This document shows positions 27,683 to 35,914 of a stretch of 42,798 nucleotides of DNA, in pieces (positions within the stretch are counted from its first letter, which is position 1; each line of letters opens with the position of its first letter). The DNA is taken from contig CAIZKO010000057.1 of NCBI GenBank assembly GCA_903933585.1, forward strand, positions 1 through 42,798, in the 5' to 3' direction. Below the pieces are notes generated by a model. The model was not told where the DNA came from. It did no database searches and saw only the letters and a list, made by a program, of their open reading frames with translations. Both the position numbers and the translations under genes were made by a program. Origin of the DNA: an uncultured Actinomycetes bacterium (GTDB lineage Bacteria; Actinomycetota; Actinomycetes; Nanopelagicales; Nanopelagicaceae).

Positions 27683-27755
27683 TCCCTGATAGCTCAATTG
27701 GCAGAGCAGTCGACTGTTAATCGACAGGTTCTTGGTTCGAGTCCAAGTCAGGGAG
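27683..27755 (+). tRNA. tRNA-Asn (anticodon GTT)
   Basis: A full cloverleaf: acceptor stem TCCCTGA (27683-27689) with TCAGGGA (27748-27754), D arm GCTC/GAGC, anticodon stem GTCGA/TCGAC with loop CTGTTAA (27714-27720, anticodon 27716-27718), T arm CTTGG/CCAAG with TTCGAGT. Discriminator G at 27755; CCA is not encoded. Confidence 0.97.
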
Positions 27756-27776
27756 CTTTACGCCAACCAAGATTTT

Positions 27777-27808
27777 TAAGGTTGGGTCGGTATGCTCACT
27801 CCATACCG
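27777..27808 (+). promoter_or_regulatory. -10 element and 5' hairpin before the DoxX-Rieske gene
   Basis: TAAGGT (27777-27782) is a -10 candidate. The transcript would begin near 27789, at a perfect 7-bp hairpin CGGTATG/CATACCG (27788-27794 with 27802-27808) with loop CTCACTC. The ribosome binding site AAGGGAC follows the hairpin directly. Confidence 0.5.
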
Positions 27809-27818
27809 AAGGGACACA

Positions 27819-28697
27819 ATGGCTCGCTTTTCAACCGCCGAAACCTGGCGCACACAATCAACAGGTACTCGGGTACTTCGCCTCATGCTCGGCGCTACCT
27901 GGCTCTATGGAGGCCTACAGAAGGCTTCTGATTCTCAATTCTTCAATAAGGCCTCAACGGGCTATATCGGAGCCCAGATCACGGGCTTCGCCAAGAACTC
28001 TCCGCTCTCCTTCATCTTGAAGCACATGATCTCCCACGCCGCGCTCGCGGGTTGGATGATATTGCTCGGTGAGATCGCTATCGGTTTAGCGGTTCTCAGC
28101 GGCGTTGCACTCCAAGCCGCCATTATCGCCGGAGCCGGCGTATCTACGATTTTGTGGTTGTCGGTTACCTGGCATGTACATCCCTATTTCCTTGGATCAG
28201 ATACCGCTTACTTAGTTATGTGGATCGCGCTCTTCTTCCTCGTTCGCAAAGAGGCCGGTACTAAAGCGCGCAAGAGTCCAATTCCTAATTTGGCTGATCG
28301 TCGCGAAGTCGTGCGCATCATTGGCGTCGGAACAACTGCGGTCATTGCAGCGCTCGCCGCTGGTCAGTTCAAGAAGTCGATTCCAGTTCCGACCGCCGGA
28401 AATAAGATCGTAGACCTCGCCAAATTCCCGGTGGGTTCCACGATGCAATTCACCGCACCCGATGGAAACCCAGCCTTCTTATTTAGAACCAAAGTTGGGG
28501 TCTTTGCCTATTCTGCAATCTGCACCCACCAGGGTTGCACACTGGGTTATAACCCGACCGCAAATAGCCTCGATTGCCCATGCCACGGTAGTACATTTGA
28601 TGTAGCCAACGGCGGCGCGGTGCTCGGTGGCCCAGCTCCAGCACCACTTCCAACATACAAGGTTGCGATAAGCGGCAACTCGATTGTGACGGTATAA
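27819..28697 (+). CDS. DoxX-type membrane protein fused to a Rieske [2Fe-2S] domain
   Basis: A 292-residue fusion. Residues about 18-143 form a four-helix DoxX-like membrane domain (RLMLGATWLYGGLQK, GWMILLGEIAIGLAVLSG, TAYLVMWIALFFLV). Residues 163-183 (REVVRIIGVGTTAVIAALAAG) look like a fifth helix. Residues about 195-292 are a Rieske domain with C235-T-H237 and C253-P-C255-H256 as cluster ligands. C240 and C255 fit the disulfide of high-potential cytochrome bc-type Rieske proteins. It probably passes electrons to or from the quinone pool, by analogy with DoxD thiosulfate:quinone oxidoreductase; donor and acceptor are unknown. The ATG at 27819 is preferred over that at 27792, which lies inside the 5' hairpin, because AAGGGAC precedes it. 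Confidence 0.85.
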   Translation: MARFSTAETWRTQSTGTRVLRLMLGATWLYGGLQKASDSQFFNKASTGYIGAQITGFAKNSPLSFILKHMISHAALAGWMILLGEIAIGLAVLSGVALQAAIIAGAGVSTILWLSVTWHVHPYFLGSDTAYLVMWIALFFLVRKEAGTKARKSPIPNLADRREVVRIIGVGTTAVIAALAAGQFKKSIPVPTAGNKIVDLAKFPVGSTMQFTAPDGNPAFLFRTKVGVFAYSAICTHQGCTLGYNPTANSLDCPCHGSTFDVANGGAVLGGPAPAPLPTYKVAISGNSIVTV

Positions 28698-28705
28698 AAG
28701 TGGCT

Positions 28706-28939
28706 ATGTTCAAATTGCAGATTGCACTCCCAGATCGTCCGGGTTCACTCGGCGCGGTTGCGTCAGCTATTGGTTTTGCCGGCGGGGATATTCGCTCACT
28801 GGTAACGGTAAGAAGCGAAGAGGGTAAGGGAATCGATGACATTACGGTTTCGATCCCTGGTAACGATCCAACGGATTTGTTAGAAGTGCTCAACGCAATC
28901 GGTGGAGTTGAAGTTCGCTCTATCGATCCTGCGATTTAA
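28706..28939 (+). CDS. Stand-alone ACT-domain protein
   Basis: A 77-residue protein that is nearly all one ACT domain: FKLQIALPDRPGSLGAVASAIGFAGGDI (the ligand-loop Gly in DRPGSLG), then ITVSIPGNDPTDLLEVLNAIGGVEV. ACT domains bind amino acids and regulate metabolic enzymes; the partner is not indicated by neighbours. A GTG two codons upstream (28700) is an alternative start. TATAAA (28693-28698) lies 7 bases before the ATG and overlaps the previous stop codon, and no ribosome binding site supports the GTG. The last 20 bp overlap the convergent galE. Confidence 0.78.
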   Translation: MFKLQIALPDRPGSLGAVASAIGFAGGDIRSLVTVRSEEGKGIDDITVSIPGNDPTDLLEVLNAIGGVEVRSIDPAI

Positions 28940-29867
28940 CAGTATCGCTGATCATCATCTCTAGATCTCGGGTGGGTTCCCATCCGAGTAGAGATTTCGC
29001 TTTGACAATCGAAGCAACAAGAGTTCCGGGATCACCAGCGCGGCGTGGACTTTCAATTGCCGGAACTGCGCGTCCTAACACCTTTGTCGCAACCGATATG
29101 ACTTCGCGCACGGAATAACCGCCACCACTACCTAAGTTCACGATCTCGTGCACATGGGGTTTAAGCGCGCCGAGCGCCAAGATATGCGCTTCAATTAAAT
29201 CAACGACGTGCACATAGTCGCGGATGCAGGTACCGTCTTTAGTATCCCAATCGGTGCCAAATATTTTAAGTGGATTCGCTGCGGTGGCGCGCAAGACTAA
29301 CGGAATTAAATGCGTCTCTGGATTGTGGCGTTCGGCCAACCAACCGTTCGCTGATTTATATGCGCCAGCTACGTTGAAATACCGAAGCGATATGGCACTT
29401 ATGCCGCGGGCACTAATCATCTTATCGATTGCTAACTTTGAGGCGCCATATGGATTGGTAGGAGCTGCGACCGACTCTTCGGTAATTGGATCATCGACAG
29501 GTTGGCCATAAGTAGCCGCCGAGGAAGAGAAAACGATGCGATCGATGCCGTGGATAGCCATCGCATCGAGCAGATTCGCCGTACCGTCGACATTGACATG
29601 ATGATAGAGGTCGGGCTTTTCAACGGACTCTCCAACGAGTGATTTCCCGGCGAAGTGGATGACCGCTTCGCAACCAGCCAGTGCGCTGCGCAGTGCATCT
29701 GGGTCTAAGAGCGTTCCCTCGATAAATGTGGCGCGGGGATCTACTGCATCTGCGTGGCCCATAGAGAGATCATCAAAGACAACGACTTCATATCCCCGCT
29801 CGACCAATATTGCCACTGCAGTTGATCCAACATAACCCGCTCCGCCAGTTACCAAGATTCTCGACAT
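28920..29867 (-). CDS. galE: UDP-glucose 4-epimerase
   Basis: NAD-dependent short-chain dehydrogenase-like enzyme interconverting UDP-glucose and UDP-galactose, supplying galactose for envelope glycans. Its 315 residues have the Rossmann loop TGGAGYVGS (about 7-15), the catalytic Ser/Thr in SSSAATYG, Tyr-x3-Lys in NPYGASK, and RYFNVAGA and DGTCIRDYVHV typical of GalE. A related UDP-hexuronate or UDP-GalNAc epimerase cannot be excluded. It is downstream of the GH25 gene on the same strand but has its own leaderless promoter. The 3' end overlaps the ACT gene by 20 bp. Confidence 0.93.
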   Translation of the reverse strand: MSRILVTGGAGYVGSTAVAILVERGYEVVVFDDLSMGHADAVDPRATFIEGTLLDPDALRSALAGCEAVIHFAGKSLVGESVEKPDLYHHVNVDGTANLLDAMAIHGIDRIVFSSSAATYGQPVDDPITEESVAAPTNPYGASKLAIDKMISARGISAISLRYFNVAGAYKSANGWLAERHNPETHLIPLVLRATAANPLKIFGTDWDTKDGTCIRDYVHVVDLIEAHILALGALKPHVHEIVNLGSGGGYSVREVISVATKVLGRAVPAIESPRRAGDPGTLVASIVKAKSLLGWEPTRDLEMMISDTVKSQDR

Positions 29868-29874
29868 GGGAAGA

Positions 29875-29880
29875 AGCCTA
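29875..29880 (-). promoter_or_regulatory. -10 element of galE
   Basis: On the - strand TAGGCT, 7 bases, then the ATG ending at 29865. It fills the 15-bp gap after the lysozyme stop codon. Confidence 0.55.
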
Positions 29881-29882
29881 CT

Positions 29883-31196
29883 TTAATTACGGATTTGCCC
29901 CGCACAGGAGTCGACCGGTTTTGGCTTAGGGGAGGGAGTTGGTGATGGTTTTGTGGGAAGAGTATTTATTGGACTAGGTGTCGGAGAGGGGGCTTGGGTG
30001 ACAGTAAATACAACGGGGATTTGGGCAGCAGCTTCGGTGCCGCTTGGGTCGGTGAAATTTACGGTGCCGACATATGAGCCAGCAGGTAAATTTGTAATTC
30101 TAATCAGCCAAGAGCCTGACGAATTGCGGGTTACCGATTGAATCCCAGGGTTCATCATCGTGGAAGCTGGTACATATGTGACACTTCCCGTTACAACCGG
30201 AGTGGCATCTGGGCGAACTACGTTGACATAAAAGAGGACCGGGTCATTACTGGTAAGTGCCGATTGCGCAGTGATAGAGATCGCCGTCGGCTCATTAAAA
30301 GGCAACATCTGCGAATTGTCTGGTTGCCACAGTCCGCGAACCAATTTCAAGAAGGCGTTGTTATTCCCAAAGAAAACGTTGAGATCAACTCGGGTGCCCG
30401 GAACTCCGTACTTGCCGGCGATTCCACAGGAGGTGTACTGCCAGATCTGCCATTGTGTTGTGCAATCCTGATTGGTCCACGAGTCGGCGTAACAACCCAC
30501 CGTCTTGGCATTGGGCTGCGCGGTCTTGATGGCTGGGTCGATCGAGTAATGCGCCAACCAAAGCGGATATTGACGTAGCGCTGCAGAGCGCGCCATCGCA
30601 GTTTCCAAGAACTGGGGATAGCTATACACAAAAGGTTTGCGGCCGGTAGCCGCGGCCACCGTGTCCAACCAAGTTTGGGCCCAGAGCGTTACATTCGCAT
30701 TTGTCGCATACCGTGTGCAATTACCGTTGTTCGCGAGGATGCAGTTCTTCTCCAAATCTAGGGCTACCGGAAGATCTCGCCTTCCGTAGCCACCTAGTGA
30801 GGCGATTCTCCAGATAACTTTCTGCGCCTGTGCCTTCGCATCCTTGACGACGGTTGCCGCGTCGTTCGCGTTGGGAAGCGTCGCATAGTAGTAAAAGGAT
30901 GTATAGATTTTGGCAGATTGAGCAGCCAGTCGATCTGGAACCATATATTTGACTGCTTGGGCATCAAAAGCATCAATGCTGTCGCCGCCTTTGATAATCA
31001 CAAATCGAATTCCGGCGGTGTACATCTTCTTAAAGTTGATTGCGGCGTTTCCGGGATGTTGGTAATAACTGATATCCATGCCATGGATGCGACTGCCGGG
31101 TCCCAGTGCATCAATCTTGGCAGGCGTTGTTACGGCAGATGCCACATTGCCGACCATCGCTAGCGCCAATGCGATGGCTAAAATCGTGCGTTTCAT
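29883..31196 (-). CDS. Secreted GH25 lysozyme-like glycosidase with C-terminal Ig-like and Pro-rich regions
   Basis: A 437-residue exported muramidase-type enzyme. Residues 1-21 are a signal peptide (MKRTILAIALALAMVGNVASA). The GH25 domain spans about 36-280, with catalytic-type acids in HGMDISYYQ (D41) and LDLEK (D147, E149), WLAHY, and the ending RVDLNVFFGN. Residues about 300-405 form a beta-rich Ig-like domain. The tail (406-437) is a Pro/Ser/Thr linker with one Cys, as in wall-associated proteins. Expected role: cleavage of peptidoglycan glycan strands during wall remodelling or against other cells. It overlaps the preceding 89-codon gene by 4 bp (ATGA), so the two are co-translated. Confidence 0.92.
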   Translation of the reverse strand: MKRTILAIALALAMVGNVASAVTTPAKIDALGPGSRIHGMDISYYQHPGNAAINFKKMYTAGIRFVIIKGGDSIDAFDAQAVKYMVPDRLAAQSAKIYTSFYYYATLPNANDAATVVKDAKAQAQKVIWRIASLGGYGRRDLPVALDLEKNCILANNGNCTRYATNANVTLWAQTWLDTVAAATGRKPFVYSYPQFLETAMARSAALRQYPLWLAHYSIDPAIKTAQPNAKTVGCYADSWTNQDCTTQWQIWQYTSCGIAGKYGVPGTRVDLNVFFGNNNAFLKLVRGLWQPDNSQMLPFNEPTAISITAQSALTSNDPVLFYVNVVRPDATPVVTGSVTYVPASTMMNPGIQSVTRNSSGSWLIRITNLPAGSYVGTVNFTDPSGTEAAAQIPVVFTVTQAPSPTPSPINTLPTKPSPTPSPKPKPVDSCAGQIRN

Positions 31197-31462
31197 ACCT
31201 CGAGAACCTCGAGTGGCTCTTCGAATACCTCTTCAATCTTCGCTTGAAGCAACATCAGATGGCGGGGATTGCGTGCCATCGAAAAATCATGATCTCCGCC
31301 AAATTTCTGTGCATCAGAGAAGTTAATAGTGAGAACGCCAGAATCTACCGCAACGATGCGGGCATCAAAGAAGGCGAGCCAAGCGATGCGATCAACTTCG
31401 AGCACGGCATCGAGTACTTCATTCCATCGCGATTTAACTTCGGCGATCGATAGCTCTGACAT
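31193..31462 (-). CDS. 89-residue protein resembling the C-terminal domain of DNA polymerase III tau subunit
   Basis: A short protein with WNEVLDAVLEVDRIAWLAFFDARIV, then a strand-rich DSGVLTINFSDAQKF and a final helix ARNPRHLMLLQAKIEEVFEEPLEV. This order (helix, RxAW, strands, helix) resembles the small domain at the C-terminus of actinobacterial DnaX. No ATPase part is present, and the similarity is by eye only. Start: a leaderless -10 element at 31469-31474. The stop overlaps the lysozyme ATG by 4 bp. Being first in an operon with a wall hydrolase says nothing clear about its function. Confidence 0.65.
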   Translation of the reverse strand: MSELSIAEVKSRWNEVLDAVLEVDRIAWLAFFDARIVAVDSGVLTINFSDAQKFGGDHDFSMARNPRHLMLLQAKIEEVFEEPLEVLEV

Positions 31463-31468
31463 GCCTCA

Positions 31469-31474
31469 AGAATA
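31469..31474 (-). promoter_or_regulatory. -10 element of the 89-codon gene and lysozyme operon
   Basis: On the - strand TATTCT, 6 bases, then the ATG ending at 31460. Confidence 0.6.
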
Positions 31475-31487
31475 GAACAGGTTGGGA

Positions 31488-33182
31488 TTAACGCTTTGCA
31501 TGTACCTCGTGAAGGTAGCGCGAGCCGCGCAGTGCGCTAAACACGGCACCGATCAGCGCCATCGCAAGCGCCATTGAGAAAACGATGACTAGTCCATGGT
31601 GGAAAGGTTGTGAGATCAAATTGGGGAAGAAGTGCTTACCCGTCAGCGTGGCCCATTGTGCATCCGAGAGATGCGCTGCAGATTGCGTTCCCAGCAAACT
31701 CTGAAGTGGGTTGTATCCCAAGAACGATGCGAAGAGACTTCCGACAACAGGCAGATTCGCAATTTGATGGGCTTGCGCCACGGATACGCCATTTGCTGTT
31801 AACCCGGCGTACATCGACGTTGGGAGCGCTCGGCTAAGACCGACGATCATCAGCGAGAAGAAGATTCCAATAGAGAGGACCATTCCAGAATTCATAAATG
31901 CTGCTTGGATTCCAGCAGCAGCTCCACGACTTTCAGCGGGAACGCTATTCATGACCGCCGTGGCATTAGGTGCTGAGAACATTCCGCCACCGATCCCATT
32001 GAGCAGAACCAGCGCCGCAAACCAGATGTAATGGAAGTTAGTTGGCACCAGCAGCATGCCGATAAAGCTGCCACCGAAGATCAACATCCCAATGGTTGAC
32101 AGTAGGCGCGCGCCGTGGCGATCGGAGGTCCAGCCGCTGAGCGGCCCTGCGACAAGGAAGCCCAGAGTGAGCGGTAGCAAATAGATACCGGCCCAGAGCG
32201 GAGTAGCCGTATAGGCGTAGCCATGGATGGGTAACCAGATCCCTTGCAGCCAGATAATCAACATAAATTGCAACCCGCCGCGCGCAGTAGCCGCTAAGAA
32301 GCCAGCGCCCGATCCCATAGCAAAAGCCCGAATCTTGAAGAGATGTAGGTTGAACATCGGGTGCTTAACTTTCATCTCGATGATAAAGAATGCCGTTAAG
32401 AAAATCAGCGCTAAACCGAAACCGACAAGGACCTTGGGCGCTCGCCAGCCCATGGATGAACCACCATACGGTTGTATTCCATAGACCATGGCTATCAAAA
32501 GTGATGTCAGGCCAAGGGCAAAGGTGAGGTTGCCCCACCAATCGATTGTTGCATGTGCGCGCTTTCCATTGTCCTTAAGGCTGATGTAACCCCAAATCGT
32601 TCCAAAGAATCCAAAGGGAACAGAGACCCAGAAGACCAGGCGCCAGTCACCGATAGAGAGCAATCCACCTGCAATGAGGCCAATAAATGATCCGCCGATA
32701 GCTGCCACCTGATTAATTCCGATTGCCAGGCCGCGTTGTTCGACCGGGAACGCATCGGCGATGATGGCCGAAGAGTTAGCGAAGAGCATCGCGCCACCGA
32801 CACCTTGTACGAGGCGCCAGATTACGAGCCAAAGCGCGCCTTTGCTCGCATGATATGGATCAAGAGCGAGCAAGATAGATGCGATGGAAAAGACTAAGAA
32901 TCCCAAGTTATAAATCCGGACACGACCGAAGATGTCGCCGATACGTCCCAGACTAATCACTAGTACGGCAGTAACAAGCATGTACCCCTGAAGCAGCCAA
33001 AGTAGATACCCCACATTGCTGGGGGAGAGCGGATCGATCCCCACTCCGCGGAAGATTGCAGGAAGTGAGATCAAAATGATCGACGAGTTGATCGTCGCCA
33101 TAAAGATACCGAGAGTTGTATTGGTAAGAGCGATCCATTTGTATCGCGGGGAGATTGTTCTCGTTGTTGAAGATTCAATCAC
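31488..33182 (-). CDS. MFS transporter of the DHA2 (14-helix, EmrB/QacA) family
   Basis: A 564-residue membrane protein with about 14 hydrophobic segments. Family features are [21 protein letters not shown] in TM1 (DHA2 motif D1 region), [21 protein letters not shown] (motif A after TM2), and [23 protein letters not shown] (motif C-like). It probably exports drugs, dyes or other hydrophobic compounds using the proton gradient. The substrate is unknown; no regulator gene lies beside it. It starts with GTG and has a leaderless promoter. Confidence 0.92.
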   Translation of the reverse strand: MIESSTTRTISPRYKWIALTNTTLGIFMATINSSIILISLPAIFRGVGIDPLSPSNVGYLLWLLQGYMLVTAVLVISLGRIGDIFGRVRIYNLGFLVFSIASILLALDPYHASKGALWLVIWRLVQGVGGAMLFANSSAIIADAFPVEQRGLAIGINQVAAIGGSFIGLIAGGLLSIGDWRLVFWVSVPFGFFGTIWGYISLKDNGKRAHATIDWWGNLTFALGLTSLLIAMVYGIQPYGGSSMGWRAPKVLVGFGLALIFLTAFFIIEMKVKHPMFNLHLFKIRAFAMGSGAGFLAATARGGLQFMLIIWLQGIWLPIHGYAYTATPLWAGIYLLPLTLGFLVAGPLSGWTSDRHGARLLSTIGMLIFGGSFIGMLLVPTNFHYIWFAALVLLNGIGGGMFSAPNATAVMNSVPAESRGAAAGIQAAFMNSGMVLSIGIFFSLMIVGLSRALPTSMYAGLTANGVSVAQAHQIANLPVVGSLFASFLGYNPLQSLLGTQSAAHLSDAQWATLTGKHFFPNLISQPFHHGLVIVFSMALAMALIGAVFSALRGSRYLHEVHAKR

Positions 33183-33188
33183 CCTTGC

Positions 33189-33194
33189 AGGGTA
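33189..33194 (-). promoter_or_regulatory. -10 element of the MFS gene
   Basis: On the - strand TACCCT, 6 bases, then the GTG ending at 33180. The correct spacing supports the GTG start. Confidence 0.55.
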
Positions 33195-33226
33195 GCACAG
33201 GGGTTAATGAGATTTGGGGGTGACCT

Positions 33227-33610
33227 TTAAAAACTCGACCAGCTTGCAATTTTGGCGTGAATAAAATCATCTTCACTGTTCCAGTAGACGGCACACGCTC
33301 GGTGATAACCATCGGCAATCGTAAGCGCTAAGTGGCCGGCGCCATCTCCTCGGACTAGAAGGATGGGGGAGAGAGTCTTCTTGTCAGTGATCTTCTTAAG
33401 ATCTCGTTTCACATGAAAATTTGAACGCGCAAGGAGGGGTAGCCCCGAGGCACGAATTACATCTTTAGCCTTGATCAATTCGACGGCGGCTCCTTGCAAA
33501 GCTTCCATGATCCGAGCAATCTCATCGGCATCCGCAAGTAAAGATAAATAGGATTGTGCGGCGGGATAATCATGATCTTCTGGTTCGGTTCCCCAAAGCA
33601 CTTTAGGCAT
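33227..33610 (-). CDS. ParB/sulfiredoxin-like small protein
   Basis: A 127-residue protein with LPLLARSNFHVKRDLKKITDKKTLSPILLVRG followed by LTIADGYHRACAVYW. The ADGYHR motif after a target-list-like LSPILLVRG stretch recalls the ParB/Srx nucleotide-binding fold (GxxR). It lacks a helix-turn-helix, so it is not a chromosome-partitioning ParB. The function is unknown. The leaderless -10 at 33617 supports the ATG, which makes it independent of the uncertain upstream reading frame. Confidence 0.72.
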   Translation of the reverse strand: MPKVLWGTEPEDHDYPAAQSYLSLLADADEIARIMEALQGAAVELIKAKDVIRASGLPLLARSNFHVKRDLKKITDKKTLSPILLVRGDGAGHLALTIADGYHRACAVYWNSEDDFIHAKIASWSSF

Positions 33611-33616
33611 GTTAGA

Positions 33617-33622
33617 AATCTA
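33617..33622 (-). promoter_or_regulatory. -10 element of the ParB-like gene
   Basis: On the - strand TAGATT, 6 bases, then the ATG ending at 33608. It directly abuts the stop of the hypothetical gene upstream. Confidence 0.55.
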
Positions 33623-33994
33623 TCACCAGGTGTTGGCAGGCAAGGGGAGAGATCCCTGCGAAGGGTGTCGACGAAATGGTTGGAAGAGGGCGGCAACTTG
33701 ATTCCAGAAGTTCTCATCCTCCTCCGGAGTTCCGATCACTCTTTGACCCGTTGACCCTTGAATATGGGCAGCAATTTCGGTGGCACAAGTAGGTGAGCCT
33801 AAGTTTGAAAAGAAGGAGGCGGTCAGATTGGCCTCGCTTTTGGCTTCGGCATCCAGATTTGAATCCAGCGCCCAACCCCTCCGTGCTTCTAAAATCTTGA
33901 ACGGTGACGCAGATGGATATTGGTACTTGCAATGAGCCTTTTCCATTGAACTGCTTCTCTCATTCCGATGGTTTCCCGTGTTCCTAGTAGCCAT
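33623..33994 (-). CDS. Hypothetical protein, uncertain
   Basis: A 123-codon frame (MATRNTGNHRNERSSS...) with ordinary amino-acid composition: a helical middle (LDAEAKSEANLTASFFSNLG) and ENFWNQVAALFQPF near the end. An internal ATG at 33946 would give 107 residues. No good ribosome binding site is present at either start; TACTAT at 34014-34019 on the - strand is a possible -10 for the longer form. It fills what would otherwise be a 577-bp gap. I do not recognise it. Reading as a decayed or false gene is equally possible. Confidence 0.4.
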   Translation of the reverse strand: MATRNTGNHRNERSSSMEKAHCKYQYPSASPFKILEARRGWALDSNLDAEAKSEANLTASFFSNLGSPTCATEIAAHIQGSTGQRVIGTPEEDENFWNQVAALFQPFRRHPSQGSLPLPANTW

Positions 33995-34187
33995 TCTGCT
34001 GGGTAGGTCCTAAATAGTATGGGGTGAAATGGGGGGCTAACACTCCAATGCGTTCAGTGACTGGTCAGTTATTACCCTGAAATCGCCCTAAAATTAGAGA
34101 GGAATGACCCGCTGATTGCGTGAAATTGACCTTTAAACGAATAATTGACACCTCTCACTAAGTTACGGAATCGAGTTTGCATTGGAA

Positions 34188-35156
34188 ATGAAATATAAGA
34201 ATCTGGGCCGGTCTGGTCTTTCGGTAAGCCAACTCTGTTTGGGAACGATGAATTTTGGTCCAGAGACCGACGAGACAACCTCTCATTCCATTATGGATGC
34301 GGCGCTCGGCTATGACATTAATTTCTTCGATACCGCGAACCGCTACGGCGGCCCGGAGAATTTCGGTCGGACCGAAGAGATTATCGGGCGCTGGTTTGCA
34401 AAGGGTGGGGGACGCCGCGAGAAGGTAGTTCTAGCAACAAAGCTTTATGGGCCGATGGATCCATGGGCAAATAATCGAGGCGTATCAGCACTCAATATTC
34501 GTCGCGCCTGCGACGCCAGCTTGAAGCGCCTGCGGACTGATTACATCGATCTTTATCAGATGCACCACATCGACCGTGCAACTCCGTGGGAAGAAGTTTG
34601 GCAGGCGATGGAAGTACTCGTCACCCAGGGAAAGATTCTCTATGTGGGTAGCTCTAACTTTGGCGGATGGCACATTGCACAGGCTCAAGAAAGAGCTCAG
34701 GCACGCAACTTCATGGGACTGATCTCCGAGCAATCTATTTACAACTTGGTGACTCGCGATATCGAGCGCGAAGTAATTCCGGCAGCACTCAATTATGGTT
34801 TAGGAATAATGCCTTGGTCTCCGCTTCACGGTGGGTTGCTCGGAGGCATTCTTAAGAAGCAAGATTCCAAGCGCCGCCTCGAGGGACGTTCCAAGGAGTT
34901 CTTCGATGCCAAGCGTCCGCAGATTGAACGCTACGAAGCCTTCTGCGAATCTCTCGGATACGAGCCAGCAGATGTAGCGCTGGCTTGGTTACTTGCGCAG
35001 CCAGCGGTTGCCGCTCCAATCATTGGTCCTCGAACTCAAGATCAGTTGGTGCGTTCACTCAAGGCTTTGGAAGTAACACTTTCTGCGGAGGATCTGGCAT
35101 CACTTGATGAAATCTTCCCCGGCTATAAAACTTCTCCGGAAGATTACGCCTGGTAA
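34188..35156 (+). CDS. Aldo/keto reductase
   Basis: NADPH-dependent reductase of carbonyl compounds; 322 residues in a TIM barrel. The catalytic tetrad is visible: Asp and Tyr in FFDTANRYG (about 45-53), Lys in LATKLYG and His in YQMHHID. The C-terminal RTQDQLVRSLKAL region binds the cofactor. It belongs to the YajO/Tas-like group; the substrate is unknown. The ATG at 34188 starts the family N-terminus MKYKNLGRSGL; a TTG two codons earlier is less likely. Upstream (33995-34187) TTGACA is present at 34145 but no convincing -10 at the normal distance, and no other feature was found. Confidence 0.92.
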   Translation: MKYKNLGRSGLSVSQLCLGTMNFGPETDETTSHSIMDAALGYDINFFDTANRYGGPENFGRTEEIIGRWFAKGGGRREKVVLATKLYGPMDPWANNRGVSALNIRRACDASLKRLRTDYIDLYQMHHIDRATPWEEVWQAMEVLVTQGKILYVGSSNFGGWHIAQAQERAQARNFMGLISEQSIYNLVTRDIEREVIPAALNYGLGIMPWSPLHGGLLGGILKKQDSKRRLEGRSKEFFDAKRPQIERYEAFCESLGYEPADVALAWLLAQPAVAAPIIGPRTQDQLVRSLKALEVTLSAEDLASLDEIFPGYKTSPEDYAW

Positions 35157-35160
35157 CGAG

Positions 35161-35234
35161 TGAGGCAAGTAGGACTTGAACCTACGACGACCGAATTATG
35201 AGTTCGGGGCTCTAACCAACTGAGCTATTGCCTC
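35161..35234 (-). tRNA. tRNA with anticodon CAT (elongator Met or Ile2)
   Basis: On the - strand: acceptor GAGGCAA/TTGCCTC, D arm GCTC/GAGC with AGTTGGTTA, anticodon stem CCGAA/TTCGG with loop CTCATAA (anticodon at 35198-35200), T arm GTAGG/CCTAC with TTCAAGT, discriminator A. It lacks features of initiator tRNA. Met and lysidine-modified Ile2 tRNAs share this loop and I cannot separate them by eye. It ends 5 bp from the aldo/keto reductase stop. Confidence 0.93.
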
Positions 35235-35254
35235 TTATTGTGTGAGTACCCGCG

Positions 35255-35260
35255 TATCGT
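35255..35260 (+). promoter_or_regulatory. -10 element of the M23 peptidase gene
   Basis: TATCGT, 7 bases, then ATG at 35268. It rules in this ATG over the TTG at 35238. Confidence 0.6.
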
Positions 35261-35267
35261 ACGCGGT

Positions 35268-35864
35268 ATGAGAACTCTGACCAAAGTTATGGCTCTGGCC
35301 CTGCTCATAACTGGGGTCGCGATGCCGGTATCGCAGGCCGTGCCTAGCTATACCTTTCCGGTTCAAGGTTGTAAGTACACCTATGGCAGGTATCACCATA
35401 ATTATCCCGCCACCGATATTTTGACCCGCGTTGGGTGTCTCTTTGTGGCTCCCACCGCAGGTATTGTCGATGAGGTCAATCGCATCGATCGATTTACCTG
35501 GAAGACCGATATTGGTGCCGATCGTGGTGGTCTATCGATTTCAATTATTGGTAGCGATGGCGTGCGGTATTACGGATCACATCTTTCCTACATAAGCGCA
35601 AAGATAGTTCCGGGCTATCGCCTCAAAATGGGTGAAGTGATGGGTCGCACAGGGGATAGCGGTGATGCAAAGGGAACCGCGCCACATTTACATTTTGGAA
35701 TTTCCTGGAGTACGCCACCTGGAATCTGGTGGGTCAGACGCGGAGAGCTGTACCCCTGGAAATATTTAGATGCTTGGAAGGTCGGCAAAAGTCTTTCGCC
35801 CGCGCAATCTGTTAAAGCGCTAGAGAAGAAGATTGGAGAAGTTCCGAAGCACGTTGGTTACTAA
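35268..35864 (+). CDS. Secreted M23 (LytM-type) metallopeptidase
   Basis: A 198-residue zinc endopeptidase-like protein expected to cut peptidoglycan cross-bridges outside the membrane. Residues 1-24 are a signal peptide (MRTLTKVMALALLITGVAMPVSQA). The domain has YHHNYPATDI with His and Asp ligands (H44, D50), SHLS with a catalytic-type His (H105), and HLHFG (H140, H142). All metal and catalytic positions appear intact. The start at 35268 begins the signal peptide; an upstream TTG would add ten residues that spoil it. With the GH25 enzyme it gives the window two wall hydrolases of different specificity. Confidence 0.92.
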   Translation: MRTLTKVMALALLITGVAMPVSQAVPSYTFPVQGCKYTYGRYHHNYPATDILTRVGCLFVAPTAGIVDEVNRIDRFTWKTDIGADRGGLSISIIGSDGVRYYGSHLSYISAKIVPGYRLKMGEVMGRTGDSGDAKGTAPHLHFGISWSTPPGIWWVRRGELYPWKYLDAWKVGKSLSPAQSVKALEKKIGEVPKHVGY

Positions 35865-35870
35865 ACACAA

Positions 35871-35899
35871 AAGGCCCCACCATTTCTGGTGAGGCCCTT
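35871..35899. terminator. Bidirectional terminator between the M23 and cold-shock genes
   Basis: GGCCCCACCA pairs with TGGTGAGGCC (one mismatch) around TTTC, flanked by AAAA on the left and CTTC on the right. It serves both converging genes. Confidence 0.8.
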
Positions 35900-35914
35900 C
35901 GTATTAATGGTTAA

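Noticed and set aside
27792-27818. Upstream ATG for the DoxX-Rieske protein
   Set aside because: That ATG lies within the perfect 5' hairpin and has no ribosome binding site; AAGGGAC precedes the ATG at 27819.
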